A DNA stretch of 64,000 nucleotides from Lumbricus rubellus. Lineage: Eukaryota > Annelida > Clitellata > Crassiclitellata > Lumbricidae. Below the pieces are notes generated by a model. The model searched no databases, had not been told where the DNA came from, and saw only the letters and a program-made list of their open reading frames with translations. Shown here piece by piece: positions 1 to 12,500 of this stretch (positions are counted from its first letter, which is position 1; each line of letters starts with the position of its first letter). Location of the stretch: the NCBI GenBank assembly GCA_945859605.1, contig OX243822.1, positions 18,033,884-18,097,883 of the forward strand. Reading direction: 5' to 3'. The translations under genes and the position numbers were made by a program.

Positions 1-870
1 CTGTCAGCAACTTATATACCGGTAGGCCTACAGCATCATACATCACACACCTGCAGATGCTCCTGAACTTGTATCGGCTGAATCTGCGCCATATTATATC
101 TTCGAAATATTTTCTTAAACCGATCCGATGAAAATCGTTGCTTAATTCGACCATCAATAAATCCTAGACTCCTCACTAGTCACCACATCAATGCACCCAA
201 GTGTCTCAATCAACTAGGCCTACCTCATATATATATATAGGCCTATATTACTCGCAAAATAGATAAAAGCTTTATCTATTCACAGAATAGATAAGGGGGT
301 CATTGCATAATTACGTAACGCTCGATGGTGGGTGGGTGGGTGGGTGGGGTCATTGAAAACGTTACGAAGGTTATGTAACTATGTGGGTGGGGGATAGCTG
401 AACGTTACGTAACGTCTTGAAAAAAAATGATGAATATTGAATTTTCTTCGAATGACACTTCAGACATGATCTGTGATCGAAGTTTAACTTCGTGACATTG
501 ATTTAAAATTTAACCGAAGTAGGCCTAGGTCTATTTATCTGAACAAGATCCGGCAGCGGAAAGAAATTAGGCCTACGAGTTTGATTGTGAGTTAGGAAAT
601 ATGACTTTGATGATAGCTAGGAGATCGGGTCAACGTCAATATTATTGTTCTGGCTTCATTGTCTGTCCATGATAGGCCTACTCTCAGTATCTGTCGGGCC
701 TGGGTCGGGAGTGCCTCTGAGTAGATTCCTTTAAGGGGCGCTATATAAATTGCATAGATAGATAGATAGATTGAGAAGAACCAATAGCCATTTAATCTCC
801 AGATTATAACCCGATAGATTATATCAAGTGTGGAGAGCTATTCCTGAGAAATAGCCTACAGCAAAGGTTC
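1..870. other. Gene-free left edge
   Basis: No coding region or RNA gene is recognised. The stretch has many copies of the palindrome TAGGCCTA (around 24, 210, 237, 521, 570 and 673), a G-rich run (listed separately), and at 695-770 a motif (AGTGCCTCTGAGTAG, then GGCGCTATATAAAT and a short GATA run) that recurs through the window as the 3' tail of LINE and SINE copies. Confidence 0.5.
328..350 (+). other. G-quadruplex-forming run (GGGT)n
   Basis: Five consecutive GGG runs separated by single T residues are visible. GGG tracts with one-base loops are known to favour very stable parallel quadruplexes. No gene start is recognised nearby, so any regulatory role is speculative. Confidence 0.55.
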
Positions 871-877
871 TTAAATC

Positions 878-1013
878 CATTGGCGGAGTTTATCAGAGGC
901 TAGGAGGGGGGGTTTAACCCCCCCAAGAAGGCCCAGATTCAACTTTTTTACCATGAAAATGGTATCCTTTTTCGGGGTTAGGCCCCCCCCCCAATAAGGC
1001 CCAAACTCGGGGT
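878..1013. mobile_element. Partial copy of a CAT..GGCGGAGTTT MITE
   Basis: The left end CATTGGCGGAGTTTATCAG matches the inverted end of the complete MITE at 62183-62345. The interior shares its C-rich and G-rich blocks and its ACCATGAAAATGG segment. The right end is degraded (GGCCCAAACTCGGGGTT) and no target duplication was found, so this is an older or truncated copy. Confidence 0.5.
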
Positions 1014-1016
1014 TAG

Positions 1017-1745
1017 GGAACACAAGGTAACAGAGAATTTAGAAACTAGAAACACAGAGAACAAGGAACATGGAACAATAAAAAGGAACAATGAACAAGG
1101 AACACAAGGGAGCACAGAATAGCACAGAGAACATTATGTACTATGAAACATAAGGAACAAGGAACACGTAGCACCACACGGAACATAAGGAGCAAGAAGC
1201 ACTTGAAACCATTAGACATGGAATAGAACAAATGAGAACAAATTAGGGAACAAGAACACAGGGATACAGAAGAGCTAGAGAACAAGGAGCACAAAGCAGT
1301 TCAGTAACTCTTAATTTACATATGTAGAACATAGAGAACAAGGAACTCGGATCATCACATGGAACACAGGGAAAAGAGGGACAGAGAGCAAAGAAAATAA
1401 GAACAAATAAGGAACAGGAACACAATTAAGGGACCAGAAGAGATAGGGAACAAGGAACACAGAACATCTCAGAGAACATAGATAACTTATGAAACATAGA
1501 GAACAGGAACACGGAACATTACATGGAACACAGGGAACAGATGGACACAGGAACACAAGAGACCAGAAGAGATATGGAACAAAGAACAACTCAGTTCCTA
1601 TTTTACTTAGGTTTAAAATATGGAGTATAGGGATCAAGGAACACGGAGCATCACAGAACCATATAGGGAACATAATGAAACAGAGACATAAGGAACGTGG
1701 AACAAGGAACACAGGGAACTATGGAACATTACAGAGCTCAGAGAA
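1017..1745. repeat. Degenerate GGAACA-rich minisatellite
   Basis: About 700 bp is built from variants of GGAACA, such as AAGGAACAC and GGGAACA, at irregular spacing. It creates long reading frames on the minus strand rich in Phe, Leu, Cys, Val and Pro. These are low-complexity artefacts and show no domain. Confidence 0.75.
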
Positions 1746-2249
1746 GTTCTATTGAGTGCTAATATCACTTACAAATACTTCAAAAACGTAGGAGCATTAT
1801 GCATTAAATGTTCATTGTATTGGATAAAGCGGGTCTTGGTGCGCCACCGCTGCCATCTGGCGAATATAATTAAATTAGCCAATTTCGAGACGTGAGTGAG
1901 GTCACCATCTAAATTGGATGGATCCGATTTGACCAGGGTCTATGACAACATAGGCCGTTACCCTGGACAGAAATTTGCTTGGCATATTACATCACTTAAT
2001 ATTACCATCTAAATTCTTACATCGTGGTTATATTAGCTATGCTAAAAATAGTCCCCAGATGCTTCAGCAAAAACCACGTGAACAAACCTACTATTTTCTC
2101 TGCTGCGCATGTGCAGAGAGGCGTTGATTTAATGAATATTGAGAAGGCGAAGGTCGAATTCGAAGGTGTTCTTGTTGATGGCTGATCGTTGGATTTTTCA
2201 TGTAAGTTGTTCATTCTGTTGTGTTTCTTGCGTTCATTTGAATATTCCG
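1746..2249. other. Unassigned 500 bp
   Basis: No gene, RNA or repeat was recognised. A minus-strand frame of 115 codons (2017-2364) crosses into the adjoining inverted repeat and shows no family signature. Confidence 0.3.
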
Positions 2250-2576
2250 TAATGGCATTGTTACTGACGTCTCGGTAAATCGTAAACAGTATGGCCGCCA
2301 AGGAATGCAATAAAATTAGAGTGCCGCCTATGGACGATATCGCAACATGCATCCAAACATGCAAAGCGTGAGGGTCGGTTAGGGCTCAGGTTAGGCGTCG
2401 TGAGGGTCGGTTAGGGTTAGTTTTAGGGTTAGTGCAGTCATTCTGATGAAATTGAAGCGTGCTTTAATTTTCGCGGAAATATTGGGCCGTATGTCGGGCC
2501 GCTCTGTTATGCACGCATCTACGTCGGCCATACTGTTTACGATCTACCGAGACGTCAGTCACAATGACCGGCATTA
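2250..2576. mobile_element. Short element with ~50-bp inverted repeats
   Basis: Arms at 2250-2297 and 2525-2576 are near-perfect inverted repeats containing GACGTCTCGGTA and CGTAAACAGTATGGCCG. This is the layout of a small non-autonomous DNA transposon. No clear target duplication was found, so the superfamily is not assigned. The interior has (GGTTAG)-like runs at 2385-2430. A third copy of AAACAGTATGGCCGC lies at 2781-2795. Confidence 0.55.
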
Positions 2577-2810
2577 ATTCTAAGCGGTTTTCTTTTCTTT
2601 GCAGTATAATTATGTGAACGTTTCGCTTTTGTTTGCGTTAACAATATGTTATTGAGCTTAAACATGCTAAGCGATCTATTGATACGTTTACGGACTCGCT
2701 TGGTCTCCATATAAGACTAATAGCGTCCTTTGGTAATCTGCAGACCAAAGATTTTTTGGCCGACTTCTGTCCTGTCCATGCAAACAGTATGGCCGCACAC
2801 GAAATTATTA

Positions 2811-3417
2811 TGGTAATCCTGTAGTTTAGCGTCGTTAATTTTTTCCAACATGAGGATAGTAGAAACGTGTCATTACGCAACTCTCATGACGCGAAATGTC
2901 TTTATGCGTAGTTTTCGCCCAAAGTGACCAAAAAGCTCTTATGAATATCGTCTGCACGAAAGCAATTACGGTACACGAACTCATGTAAATAGGAGGGGAA
3001 AGTGCCCGACTGGTGCCAAATTGTCGTTTGAGCTTGCGCTTCGCGCGCATCCATAAATTTTCTATGTTCTGCGTATGCACACTGTCGTCATTGGGGTTGA
3101 CAAAGTTGTGCTGATGCACGACCACAGAATGCTGGTAAATCCCATTCTGTATCCGCTCGATGTTGGCGTAAGCAGCCCATCCGTCTGGGACCCGGGTAAA
3201 ATATGTTGTTCGATGCATGCTGCAAGCGTGTCAGCTCGACGATTCGGCACTTCCACGAGAAAACAGCGCCCACTTTCCCTCTCTATGCCGCCGAAAACCC
3301 AGTGCCCCTCTCTCCATTGGCTGATTTACGTCATACGTTGACGTCATATTGAAAGTGCGGGATTATCGGGAGAAAATTCCTTAAAAAAATTAACGACGCT
3401 AAACTACAGGATTACCA
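2811..3417 (-). mobile_element. Merlin-like DNA transposon remnant with transposase 3' end
   Basis: Inverted ends begin TGGTAATCCTGTAGTTTAGC and extend to about 33 bp (2811-2843 and 3385-3417). The minus strand (3273 to about 2990) encodes, across at least two frameshifts, a stretch resembling the C-terminal half of IS1595/ISXO2-type (Merlin) transposases. Its features are VEVPNRRADTLAA, then DGWAAY, then HQHNFVNPNDDSVHTQNIEN with a following W and K-rich helix. The HT-IE-W signature is characteristic of that family. The N-terminal half is missing, so this is a broken, internally deleted copy. Flanks are TTATTA on the left and, once the adjacent MITE is removed, TTATTA on the right. Merlin elements usually duplicate 8-9 bp, so the target duplication is unresolved. 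Confidence 0.6.
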
Positions 3418-3420
3418 TTA

Positions 3421-3858
3421 GGCCTAAAAAAAATGCTGTGTTTCCGGTAACAGAGCTAAAAAAAATTGGGTAGGTAGGTCGGAAAATATTTTTATTTTGG
3501 TAAAATATTTTTATGCAGTGACTATCCGAAAAAGTATACCCCACTAGTCTTTTTTGCACGCTGAAACAAAGTACGTGTTCTAAGCAAAGTATAAACTGCC
3601 TATTTCCCGACTGTCTGCACCTAAAACAGCTCTAGAAACAGTTCTATTAATTTCATTTTGTTGACGTCTCTTATGTTATGTCAATACAAATGTTAAAAAA
3701 AGATTTTTTGAAAAAAAAATTAAATTTTTTTTTGAAAAAAAAAAATTTTTTTTGGGAAAAATTTTTTTTTAATAAAATTTTTTTACAAAAATATTTGGGT
3801 CGCGGCCGTAAAAATGGGTCGGTCGCGTTACCGGAAACACAACACTTTTTTTTACGCC
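3421..3858. mobile_element. PIF/Harbinger-like MITE
   Basis: Ends beginning GGCCTAAAAAAAATG and GGCGTAAAAAAAAGTG (right end read inverted) continue into a shared GTGTTTCCGGTAAC. The element is flanked on both sides by TTA (3418-3420 and 3859-3861). GGC-type ends with a TWA duplication are typical of PIF/Harbinger. The interior (3690-3790) is a long run of alternating A and T homopolymers that could fold on itself. It has no coding capacity. Confidence 0.65.
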
Positions 3859-3864
3859 TTATTA

Positions 3865-6430
3865 GAATAGAGCGTTGCGACCTATCAGTCGTAGTTTGCA
3901 CTATTACCGGTCCTTGGTATGCGAATGATCCTAGTCCTTATCGGCATGGCCAGAAATGCGAGTGACGATATAGTCAAATTATGCGTTTCGATCTGGCCGG
4001 AGGTTATGTTGAACTTTCAGAACCTGAACAAGCATGTTTAACGCAAAACAGCATAACGATTTTAAATGATCGGAAATTGCTTAACAGGTTTTAAATGGTT
4101 AGGAAGCTATGCTGTCTGTATTTGTGCCACTGATATCTAACCTGGAATGCTTAGCAGTCACCCTTCCTAACTTTTTCATGAATGCTGTGCTACTCTCTAC
4201 TGAAGAATTTCTGCCCTAAGGTTGTTCCTTCCAGTTTCTGAAATGGTGCCAGTTCTACGAACCTCTCCTCCTTCTTTAAAGCGATGATCGTTAAATTAGT
4301 TTCTCCTGAACCTTGCTATCTCCATAGTTGTTTGCTCGCATATTTACAATCCCTCCACACAGGCATTTTACGATGTTAAGCTCAAATCAACTACTTCAAA
4401 TCATATACCTTGCAATTTCTTCAGGAGACTAGGGTTCCCAGTCGCAAGACTTCACTATTATTTTATGCGATCTTAGTCGTAATGTTATGATCCATCTTAG
4501 TGGTAATGATCTTGCCATGATTTAACATCAATCAAGCTCCTGTATGGGATAGAACTATCGAGTGTGTACTGTACAAGGGGTGATGCATTTCAATCAATCA
4601 ATCAATTTCAATCAATTTTGTTCATTAGTGCACTAAGCTGACATAGACTCAATAGTCTCCCATGGGAGATATGCCTGCTACCTAGGGTTGGCTCATCAGT
4701 GTTTTACGGGCTCTTTAAAACCTTTTTGTATCACTGTGGTTGAACTGGGAGCGCCTCTGAGTTGGCCTCTTGAAGGAGCACTAGTATATAAACTCAAGAA
4801 TTGAATGAATGGACAGATATGCAACTTGAACAGAAAATTTATTGTACATGGCACTTGATACAGAGGATTACTGTGGCAATGCAAGGATAAGATATTATGT
4901 TAGTAGATATGCTTATATGTACAGAATACGTGAGAGAGAAGTTATGACAATCTTTAATCTAGGTAATGAGAAGTTGTGTGGTCCAGCTCGAAGGTTATTA
5001 CAGCTACTAAAAAGAGAGGGAGTAAAGACCGGATGACATGATTAGATTCAATGTTAATATCTGTAAAGAGTCTGTCATCAGACACTTCGGCCAATTGACT
5101 TACACTTGACATATACTCGGGCATGAAACCACAAAGGATTGTCCACTTGATGAAACGCAGTCAATTTTATCTCGAAAATTTTTGATCGCTGGAGGGAGGC
5201 ATAGATGATGTACACGACTGCTGTGGCCATGGAAACATTGTGAAGAGCAGTTGACAAAAGACCGTGCTATCAAAGGACTTGTAGGGTGTAGAGTGATAAA
5301 GAACCTGATGTATGTGCCTTGCTGGACAATATCAAATATGATTGTTTCGACAAGTACTGAGTAGCACGAATATTGCTGTCATGCAGAAAAATTCTGGTTC
5401 TTCTCAAGTTAACGTATATTATTATTTATTGCACTTATTAGCCTACACACTCAACATAAGTAAGTTGAATCTATGAGATGTGAGACAAGTATGGCCCATG
5501 GGCGAGCAGTTAGTCCAGGGTCGCTGTTTTGAGTCCACTGAGCTCCAACCAACATGCTATTTTTAGTCACATCCACCCATTGTTACATGGCCCAGTTGCA
5601 TGTTTTGACCCCTCCCCCCAAAAAACATTTTCTGTTTGTGTCAGTGTGCACGTGCAAGGTTTAAGGCGATAACAATTTACAGATTGGCAAAGTTAAAGCA
5701 GTTGAGGTTCCGTAGTTCACCAATGGTCCAAGGTTCCCATCTACAGGCATAAATAAGAAAGTAGAAAAATAGTGAAGAAGGTAACATTTTCTAAATGTTG
5801 ATAGCAGGTAACGTTGGTATTGTCTGCATTGACGCTGTTTTTGTATTTATCTAGAACTTCTCTACAGTTCAGTCTTGAGGATTTTCAGCTACTTGGTTGA
5901 CACGGTAAGTTTGGGATTTTCCAACAAATGTATTATGTTGTAGAGTGAAATAAATATTTAAATTGAATCGAGTTGAAGGTGATCTTGATTTTATTGCAGA
6001 ATCTCTTCACCTTGAAACTTTGTTGTAAAAAATATGGTTTGAAAAACATGTTGCTATACATAGGTGATCAATGCTCAAAATCATTCAGCAAGGACACAAT
6101 TTTATTGACCTATCTCATTGTACGACATCTTGAAATGCATTTTAATTGGTTTCAGAATGGTTTGTACGATGCTTGTACAGATGTATACTATTGTATAGTT
6201 TACTGAGGGTTTTCAGTCTACGTGTGTGCTTGCGCGTGCGTATACTGGATTATCTTTGGTTTCTGTGTGGCTAGTTTCTTGGTAAGGTCGTAATAATCAA
6301 ATATATTATTTTTATGGACTTGTTTCTGAGTTGGAAGTGGTTGTATTTTTAGCTGGCTAACCGTTCTGAGATGTTGTTTGTTTGGACACTGTGATTCGAC
6401 CTAATCGAGGAAGAGAGTGAGAGAGAGAGA
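3865..6430. other. Gene-free stretch with a LINE-type tail
   Basis: No conserved coding region is recognised. At 4680-4815 there is a motif (GGGAGCGCCTCTGAG, then TATATAAACTC and GAATGAATG) of the kind that ends LINE and SINE copies elsewhere here, preceded by a short (CAAT)n run at 4588-4615. The rest is AT-rich unique sequence. Reading frames of 60-77 codons show no family signature. Confidence 0.4.
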
Positions 6431-6503
6431 ACTCTAATTCAAGTGCGAGTAATGATGCTTTATGTCGAGGCTCCGGTTGTTTGCACAGCCTGGTCGGTAG
6501 CGA

Positions 6504-6510
6504 TATAAAA
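6504..6510 (+). promoter_or_regulatory. Possible TATA box of the sideroflexin gene
   Basis: TATAAAA lies about 30 bp before the 22-bp minisatellite and 386 bp before the sideroflexin start codon. If used, the 5' untranslated region would contain the whole minisatellite. It could also be chance, since metabolic genes of this kind often lack a TATA box. Confidence 0.2.
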
Positions 6511-6535
6511 AACTCGTTCTTATTTGTGGTAATCC

Positions 6536-6862
6536 AGTCGTGCATTTGTTGGTGTCCGATTGTGCGTTTGTGGAAGTTCATTCGTGCGTTTGTGGGAGTC
6601 CAGTCGTGCGTTTGTTGGTGTCCAGTTGTGCGTTTGGGGAGTCCATTCGTGCATTTGTGGTAGTCCGGTTGTGCGTTTGTTCGTGTCCAGTCGTGCGTTT
6701 GTTGGTGTCCAGTCGTGCGCTTGTGGTAGTCCATTCATGCGTTTGTGGTAGTCCAGTCGTGCGTTTGTGGTAGTCCAGTTGTGCGTTTGTGGAAGTACAT
6801 TTGTGCGTTTGTGGTAGTCCAGTCGTGCGTTTGTGCGAGTCCAGTCGTGCGTTTGTTTGTTT
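6536..6862 (+). repeat. 22-bp minisatellite, about 15 copies
   Basis: The unit is a variant of TCCAGTCGTGCGTTTGTGGTAG (one 22-bp period; positions vary by a few bases). Because 22 is not a multiple of three, all three frames stay open in places on both strands and give false cysteine- or threonine-rich proteins. The array ends 33 bp before the sideroflexin start codon, so it lies in the promoter or 5' untranslated region. Confidence 0.85.
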
Positions 6863-6895
6863 GCTTCAGAGGTCGACGGAGGACACGTACTGACC

Positions 6896-9520
6896 ATGTC
6901 TTCCCTCGAGGGCCCCAACCGGATTAACATCGACGCGCCGCGCTACGACCAGGGCACGTACGTGGGTCGAGCGAAACATTTCTTCATCACGACAAATCCA
7001 TTGAACGTGTTCGCTTCCGGTGGCCAACTGGAACACGCTCGTGAAATCGTCCAGAAGTACAAGTGAGGAACTTTACTATAATTTAATATTAACATTTTCT
7101 TATCTGAGCTTTCGTTTTTCTAGCGTGCTCGCCGATTTTCCTGACTGTCGAGTTGTTCAAGTGTGGACGTGTGCAATTGTGCATACATGTGGGGTTGTCC
7201 TAAATATTGTTGTTTGCATGTGTGTTTGCACGTCGTGTTGTTTTTTGCACGTATGTTGTTTTTATGTGTTCATGTCTTGATCGTACATTTTGTGAAAGTT
7301 GTATGTTTGTACATGTATATATGTGTGCGTGTGTTTGTTCTGCATGTCATTTTTATGTGTTAATTGTATGTTTTTGTGGTACATGTCTGGTAATTGATTG
7401 TGTGTGCACGTACGCATGTGTATTGTGTATGTGCATGCATGTATGCGTGGTTTTGATACTTATTGCTTTTGCGAATGTGCGTACAATGTACATGTGAAAA
7501 TTGTGCATGTGTGTTTGTGTAGACCTATCTCTTGAATTCTGCACTGGGCTCTCATGAGAGTTTCATCCAGAGTTAGTTGAGCACCATTGGTCTTCTTTAA
7601 TACCAGTGGTTCAGACGGTATACACACAATTACGTACATGCAGTGCATGTATATATTTGTGTATGTATGCGTTTGGGTATGTGTGTATTTGTGTACATAG
7701 TTATTTATTTCTGTATGGGTTTTTATATGTATCTATTTGTGTATACTTGTATGTATTTGTGTATGAGTTAAATGTACGTATCAGGACATTTAATATGGCC
7801 CATTTTAAGTGCTACACAATGCGCTTCCTCTGCTCATGTCTTGTTATTGCATTGTTATTTTTTTAATTAAATGCAACTAGATTAAATATTACATCTAATA
7901 GGTAGCAAAATAATGTATGAACCCATTATTATTGTTGACTGTCATTTGCAACTGCTTTGAATATTACATCAGGTAGAGCAACACAATAGACTGAGCTAAA
8001 AGACAAGTTGCCAACAGCATGCCTATATAATGTATATGTGTATGCATTATTGTATATGGACATTTATATAGCACCTTACAATATATATGTGGCTGGGCTG
8101 AAGGGGGTGGGGTGTCTCATCAGTCTCTGGACCAAGTTGCATTGATAGGGTGAGAAAACAGCGTCTACTGGGACGATGTACAGAACTGCATTACACTGAG
8201 TCGTACATTGCCTTCAAAAGTGAAGTAATGCTGGATCTGTTATTGAGAAATGTGCAATGTGTGCATGGATGCGACATGTATGCAAACGTGCTTTCTTTGT
8301 ACACCAAGTCTGATCTTCAGCCCTCGAACTGTGTCCCGAACAATGTCTTATGTTACCAGAGACTGATATTGACATTGGGTGTTCTTAGGCCTCTTTGGCA
8401 GTTGTCGTGTTGAATTTGGTTCTCTGACTTCTAGGTTATAAATGTCAATGATCTGTTGGACAAACATACTCTATGTTCAACGCTCTTTCCTTGACCTCAG
8501 CTGTGCTGCAATGCTATACATCATCATTGTCACTATCATCATCATTATTATTATTATCATCATGATCATCATCATTATTTTAATTTTATTATTGTCTTTT
8601 TACGGGTGGTCGAGGCTTTCAAGTGGATTGGTTTATTGTTGTTTTGTTTGTCAAAGTCCTTGTTTTACGAGTGGAGCCTTATTTTCTGACCTTGACCTGT
8701 GATTTCTGCCTCTCTGGTCTACAACATAACATTGGTCTGTGTTATATCCATCTTTTTCTCGTTACATGCTGTGGCTTTGAGGGGTTCTTTTGAAGACGCT
8801 ATATTATTAGCTCGAATTTGCCCTATGTAAATAGCCTTCTGATTGTGTGTAGGCCTACTTGACATTTTAGGCAATTCCTGTATCTTGTGACTATGAGCAC
8901 AGTGTTCAAGCATGAAAGGACAGACAGACAGAAGCAAATAGACAAAGACAGACACGGACAAAGATAGACAGACAGACAGAGAGGTAAATGGACATACAGA
9001 CAAAATAGACAACTTTAGATAAAAAGACATTTATACAGATAGACACAGACAGACAGATAGAGAGACAAAGAGACAACTATTGACGGACAGGTAAGGTAGA
9101 TTGATAGACAGACAGACTATGTTAGAGAAAGATGGAGAGACGTAAACACACACAGACAAAGATAGAACAAGCTTATGGAACGACATTCAGACCAAGACAG
9201 ACAGACATAGAAGGACAGACTAAGATAAACTCTGACTAGACTTAATGTTTGTTTGCATGTGCACTTGTTATAGCGCCCCTTCAAGCTCTCTACTCAGAGG
9301 CGCTCCTGACTACAGCGAGAACACTGAATCGGAGTTTCGCACCGAAACGCTGAAGAATTGCGAGTGAAGGACTTGCCCAAATGCCCAACGCAGCGACTTG
9401 AGGTGGATTCGAAACTGGAATCTTCCGGCTGCAAGGCAATGAACATACCCACTACACCAACGCGCCCCACATGATGTGTGAGCTAGGGACAGACTTAGGA
9501 AAATCTCAAAGACTAATGAT

Positions 9521-9583
<63 letters not shown>

Positions 9584-12500
9584 ATTCTAGGAGTGGCATT
9601 GTAACGCCTGGACTGACGGAGGATGAGCTGTGGCGATCGAAGAACCTCTACGACTCGGCTTTTCATCCGGACACCGGCGAGAAGATGTTCATTCTCGGTC
9701 GAATGTCGTGTCAGGTTCCAATGAACATGTTCATCACGGGCAGCATGATGACCTTCTACAAGTACGACCCACCCCCCCTCTCTCAGCTCTCATTAATTGT
9801 ATTTATTTTATAGATTATATATTTAGCGTCTCTTGCAGAGTAACAATTCAGATGCACTAGTATTTTTTCTTAACACTAATAATAATATCTCAAATAATGT
9901 TAAGAAAATACTATTTTCATGAATTTTTTAAAATTAATATGGAAGAAGGTCGTCCTTGTCAGTTGGTTAAATGTTATTTTCTGTGTTTGTCTAATTGTGT
10001 GTATACAGATACTTGATGGTACGTCATAAGAGCATTAGTGATAACTTTTTTAATGCAAGGCTGTGTTACGGTGCCATATAAATTGTCGTGATTATTATTA
10101 TTATTAAGTTTTTTAATGAACTTTTTTCCATTTGCCTGCAGTTTAATTTTACCCATACGCCCATATCTATTCAAGTACATACATGCACATTGCACACACA
10201 TGTATATACATGCATGCATTCAAACATACGGACATAGATAAATGATGTTGAAAGTATTGAATAACAGATATTATGTCATTGGCAAGCAAAGCAATGAATC
10301 GTGAACTGTATAATTCACCAGTGGTGGGCCGGCGTACATACTGGGAACCCAGCCAACATGTTTCAATCCGTAATTGACAAAGATGGCAACATTTGCTGAG
10401 TATCTGGACCAGAATTGTGTTGACAACTGGAGCAATGATGGAAGCAGCGGTTTTTAATGTTCCCGGCTAATAGGCATTGCTGTAGGAGGGCCAAACTGGG
10501 TCTCCCAACCAATTGGGACCAAAGTTGAATGTACACAATTGCTTTTTAAATGTTAAGTGTATTTCAAACGCAAGCACGGGCATGGATGTCAGGGGATGGT
10601 TTTATTTAACTGAATGGGAGTCATATATGCCACGATACTGATTTGACGATTTACAACTTTATTGCTTCTGTTGCCATTTGATTGTGTGATAATTATTTTT
10701 TATTTGTGCCGAGCTGATAATTTCTGAGGACCAAAGTCCAAACTTTCTCGTTGATTTCTTCATAGATTAACTAGTAATTGAAGTGCAGTTTACTGGGTGC
10801 TTGTATTGATTTATTAACATTAATAACCGATTAATATTCGCCAGTACATTCTGTACTAGCAAGCAATTCGTATTGACGTAAACGAATAATTAATATACTG
10901 ATTTATCAGTTCTTAACAACAGAGGATTTGTTTTGTAGTCATGAGATTCATGGACTTTAATGCTCAAAAGTAGTTGTTGGACTATGAGGTCTTGACAGCC
11001 TTCTTTCCATTAATCTATCTTTTTATTTCATTTGAACAATAGTATTAATAATGTGGAATGGGTTCCTCTGTCCATAAAAATTATATATGCCTTTTGCCTA
11101 GGGTTTGCTCAGATGCAATTTATCGCAGCCTTAAATCGTCCTTTTCGGAGATGATGAAGGATGTTATTGCATTCGTCCCTCCCTATGGAATGGGCTTCCC
11201 CATCAGTTCGCTCTGCCATCCTTTCTGGTAGTGTATCCTCGTCTTTCTCTCATCTAAAAACTTGCCTGTTTTCTATGGGCAGAACGCACTGGGAGTGCTT
11301 CTGGAAGGCTCTTGCTGCGAGAAGCGCTTTATAAATGGTAAGATGCAATATAATACAATGCTATTGCTATTGCAGGTCGACGCCAGCCGTTGTTTTCTGG
11401 CAGTGGTTTAACCAGTCATTCAATGCCATTGTCAACTACTCAAACCGGAGTGGAGATTCACCAATCTCAACACAGTTAGTCCCGTCTCTTTCTTTTCTTT
11501 CTTTCTACTTTGCAAATATTGCGAATGCAGATCTTTCTTTGCCGTTCTTCAGTTTTAGATGGTTTATTTGTATCTTTGCCCAGCCAAAAAAATTCATTTT
11601 GAGACGTAGATACTGTTGTGAATTTGACGCGTTTGTGTTTTTGGCACAGTGCTCCTGAGCACTGAAGGCAGTTAACATATCGTCGGTTGAGAATTATAAG
11701 GCTCTATGTCCAAAAAGTACTATTCCGAGATATTGCAATTTGAAAGTTCAACAATCTAGCACTCAAACACTAATGAAAATATTGCAAATGTAAGTAAAGA
11801 ATTTAGTTCATTAGTCAATTAAATAACATTGTACATTGAAAAATTATGTGAATAAAACGTTAAAATATTTTAAAATAATGTTTTAAAGAAAGCCCCAAGC
11901 CCCAAAATTGGACATAGAGCCTTATAATTCTCAATGCGAGGGCTGAACATTTTTTATTCCATTTTGAAAGTTCAGCATTGAAGCACACAAACAATACTGA
12001 AAATATTACAAATTTAACTAACGGATTTAGTTCATTTGTCAATTAAGTAACATTGTACATTGAAAAAAGTTGTGAATAAAACGTAAAAACATTTTTTATG
12101 AATTTTTTTAAGAAAGCCCCATGCCCAAAAATTGGACATAGAGCCTTATGAAAGTTATGACACTCAATGTACAGAATGCGTGGGTCCAATTATTATTAAT
12201 AGATTGAGATCACGTGACTTCTGTGCAGCGGTCTTATTGGCTGCGTACCTAATTTATTCAAATCACGTGACTTGAACGCAGCGGTCTTATTTGCTGTTGG
12301 ACATAGAGCCTTATGATTCTCATAAAGATGAAAACTTTGCAGCGTAGACGTCTGTTGAAATGCATGGGACATAGAGCCTTTTAATTTAGTAAATATCTCT
12401 TTTACTATTGAAGATCCAGCTTAGATTCTCACATGACATGATAGCCCTGAACAAGATCTACGTCATGGTACCAATAACTCAAAAATTTCAAAAAATGGAC

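Noticed and set aside
1046..1755. Minus-strand Phe/Leu/Val/Pro-rich frames resembling a secreted protein
   Set aside because: Artefact of the GGAACA-rich minisatellite.
2385..2430. TTAGGG-like runs suggesting an internal telomere repeat
   Set aside because: Only a few imperfect units within a small inverted-repeat element; too short to call telomeric.
3678..3965. Lys/Phe-rich frame
   Set aside because: A/T homopolymer core of the PIF/Harbinger-like MITE.
6357..6930. Thr/His/Asn-rich and Val/Cys-rich repeat proteins upstream of sideroflexin
   Set aside because: Produced by the 22-bp minisatellite; the frames stop or shift before the real start codon.
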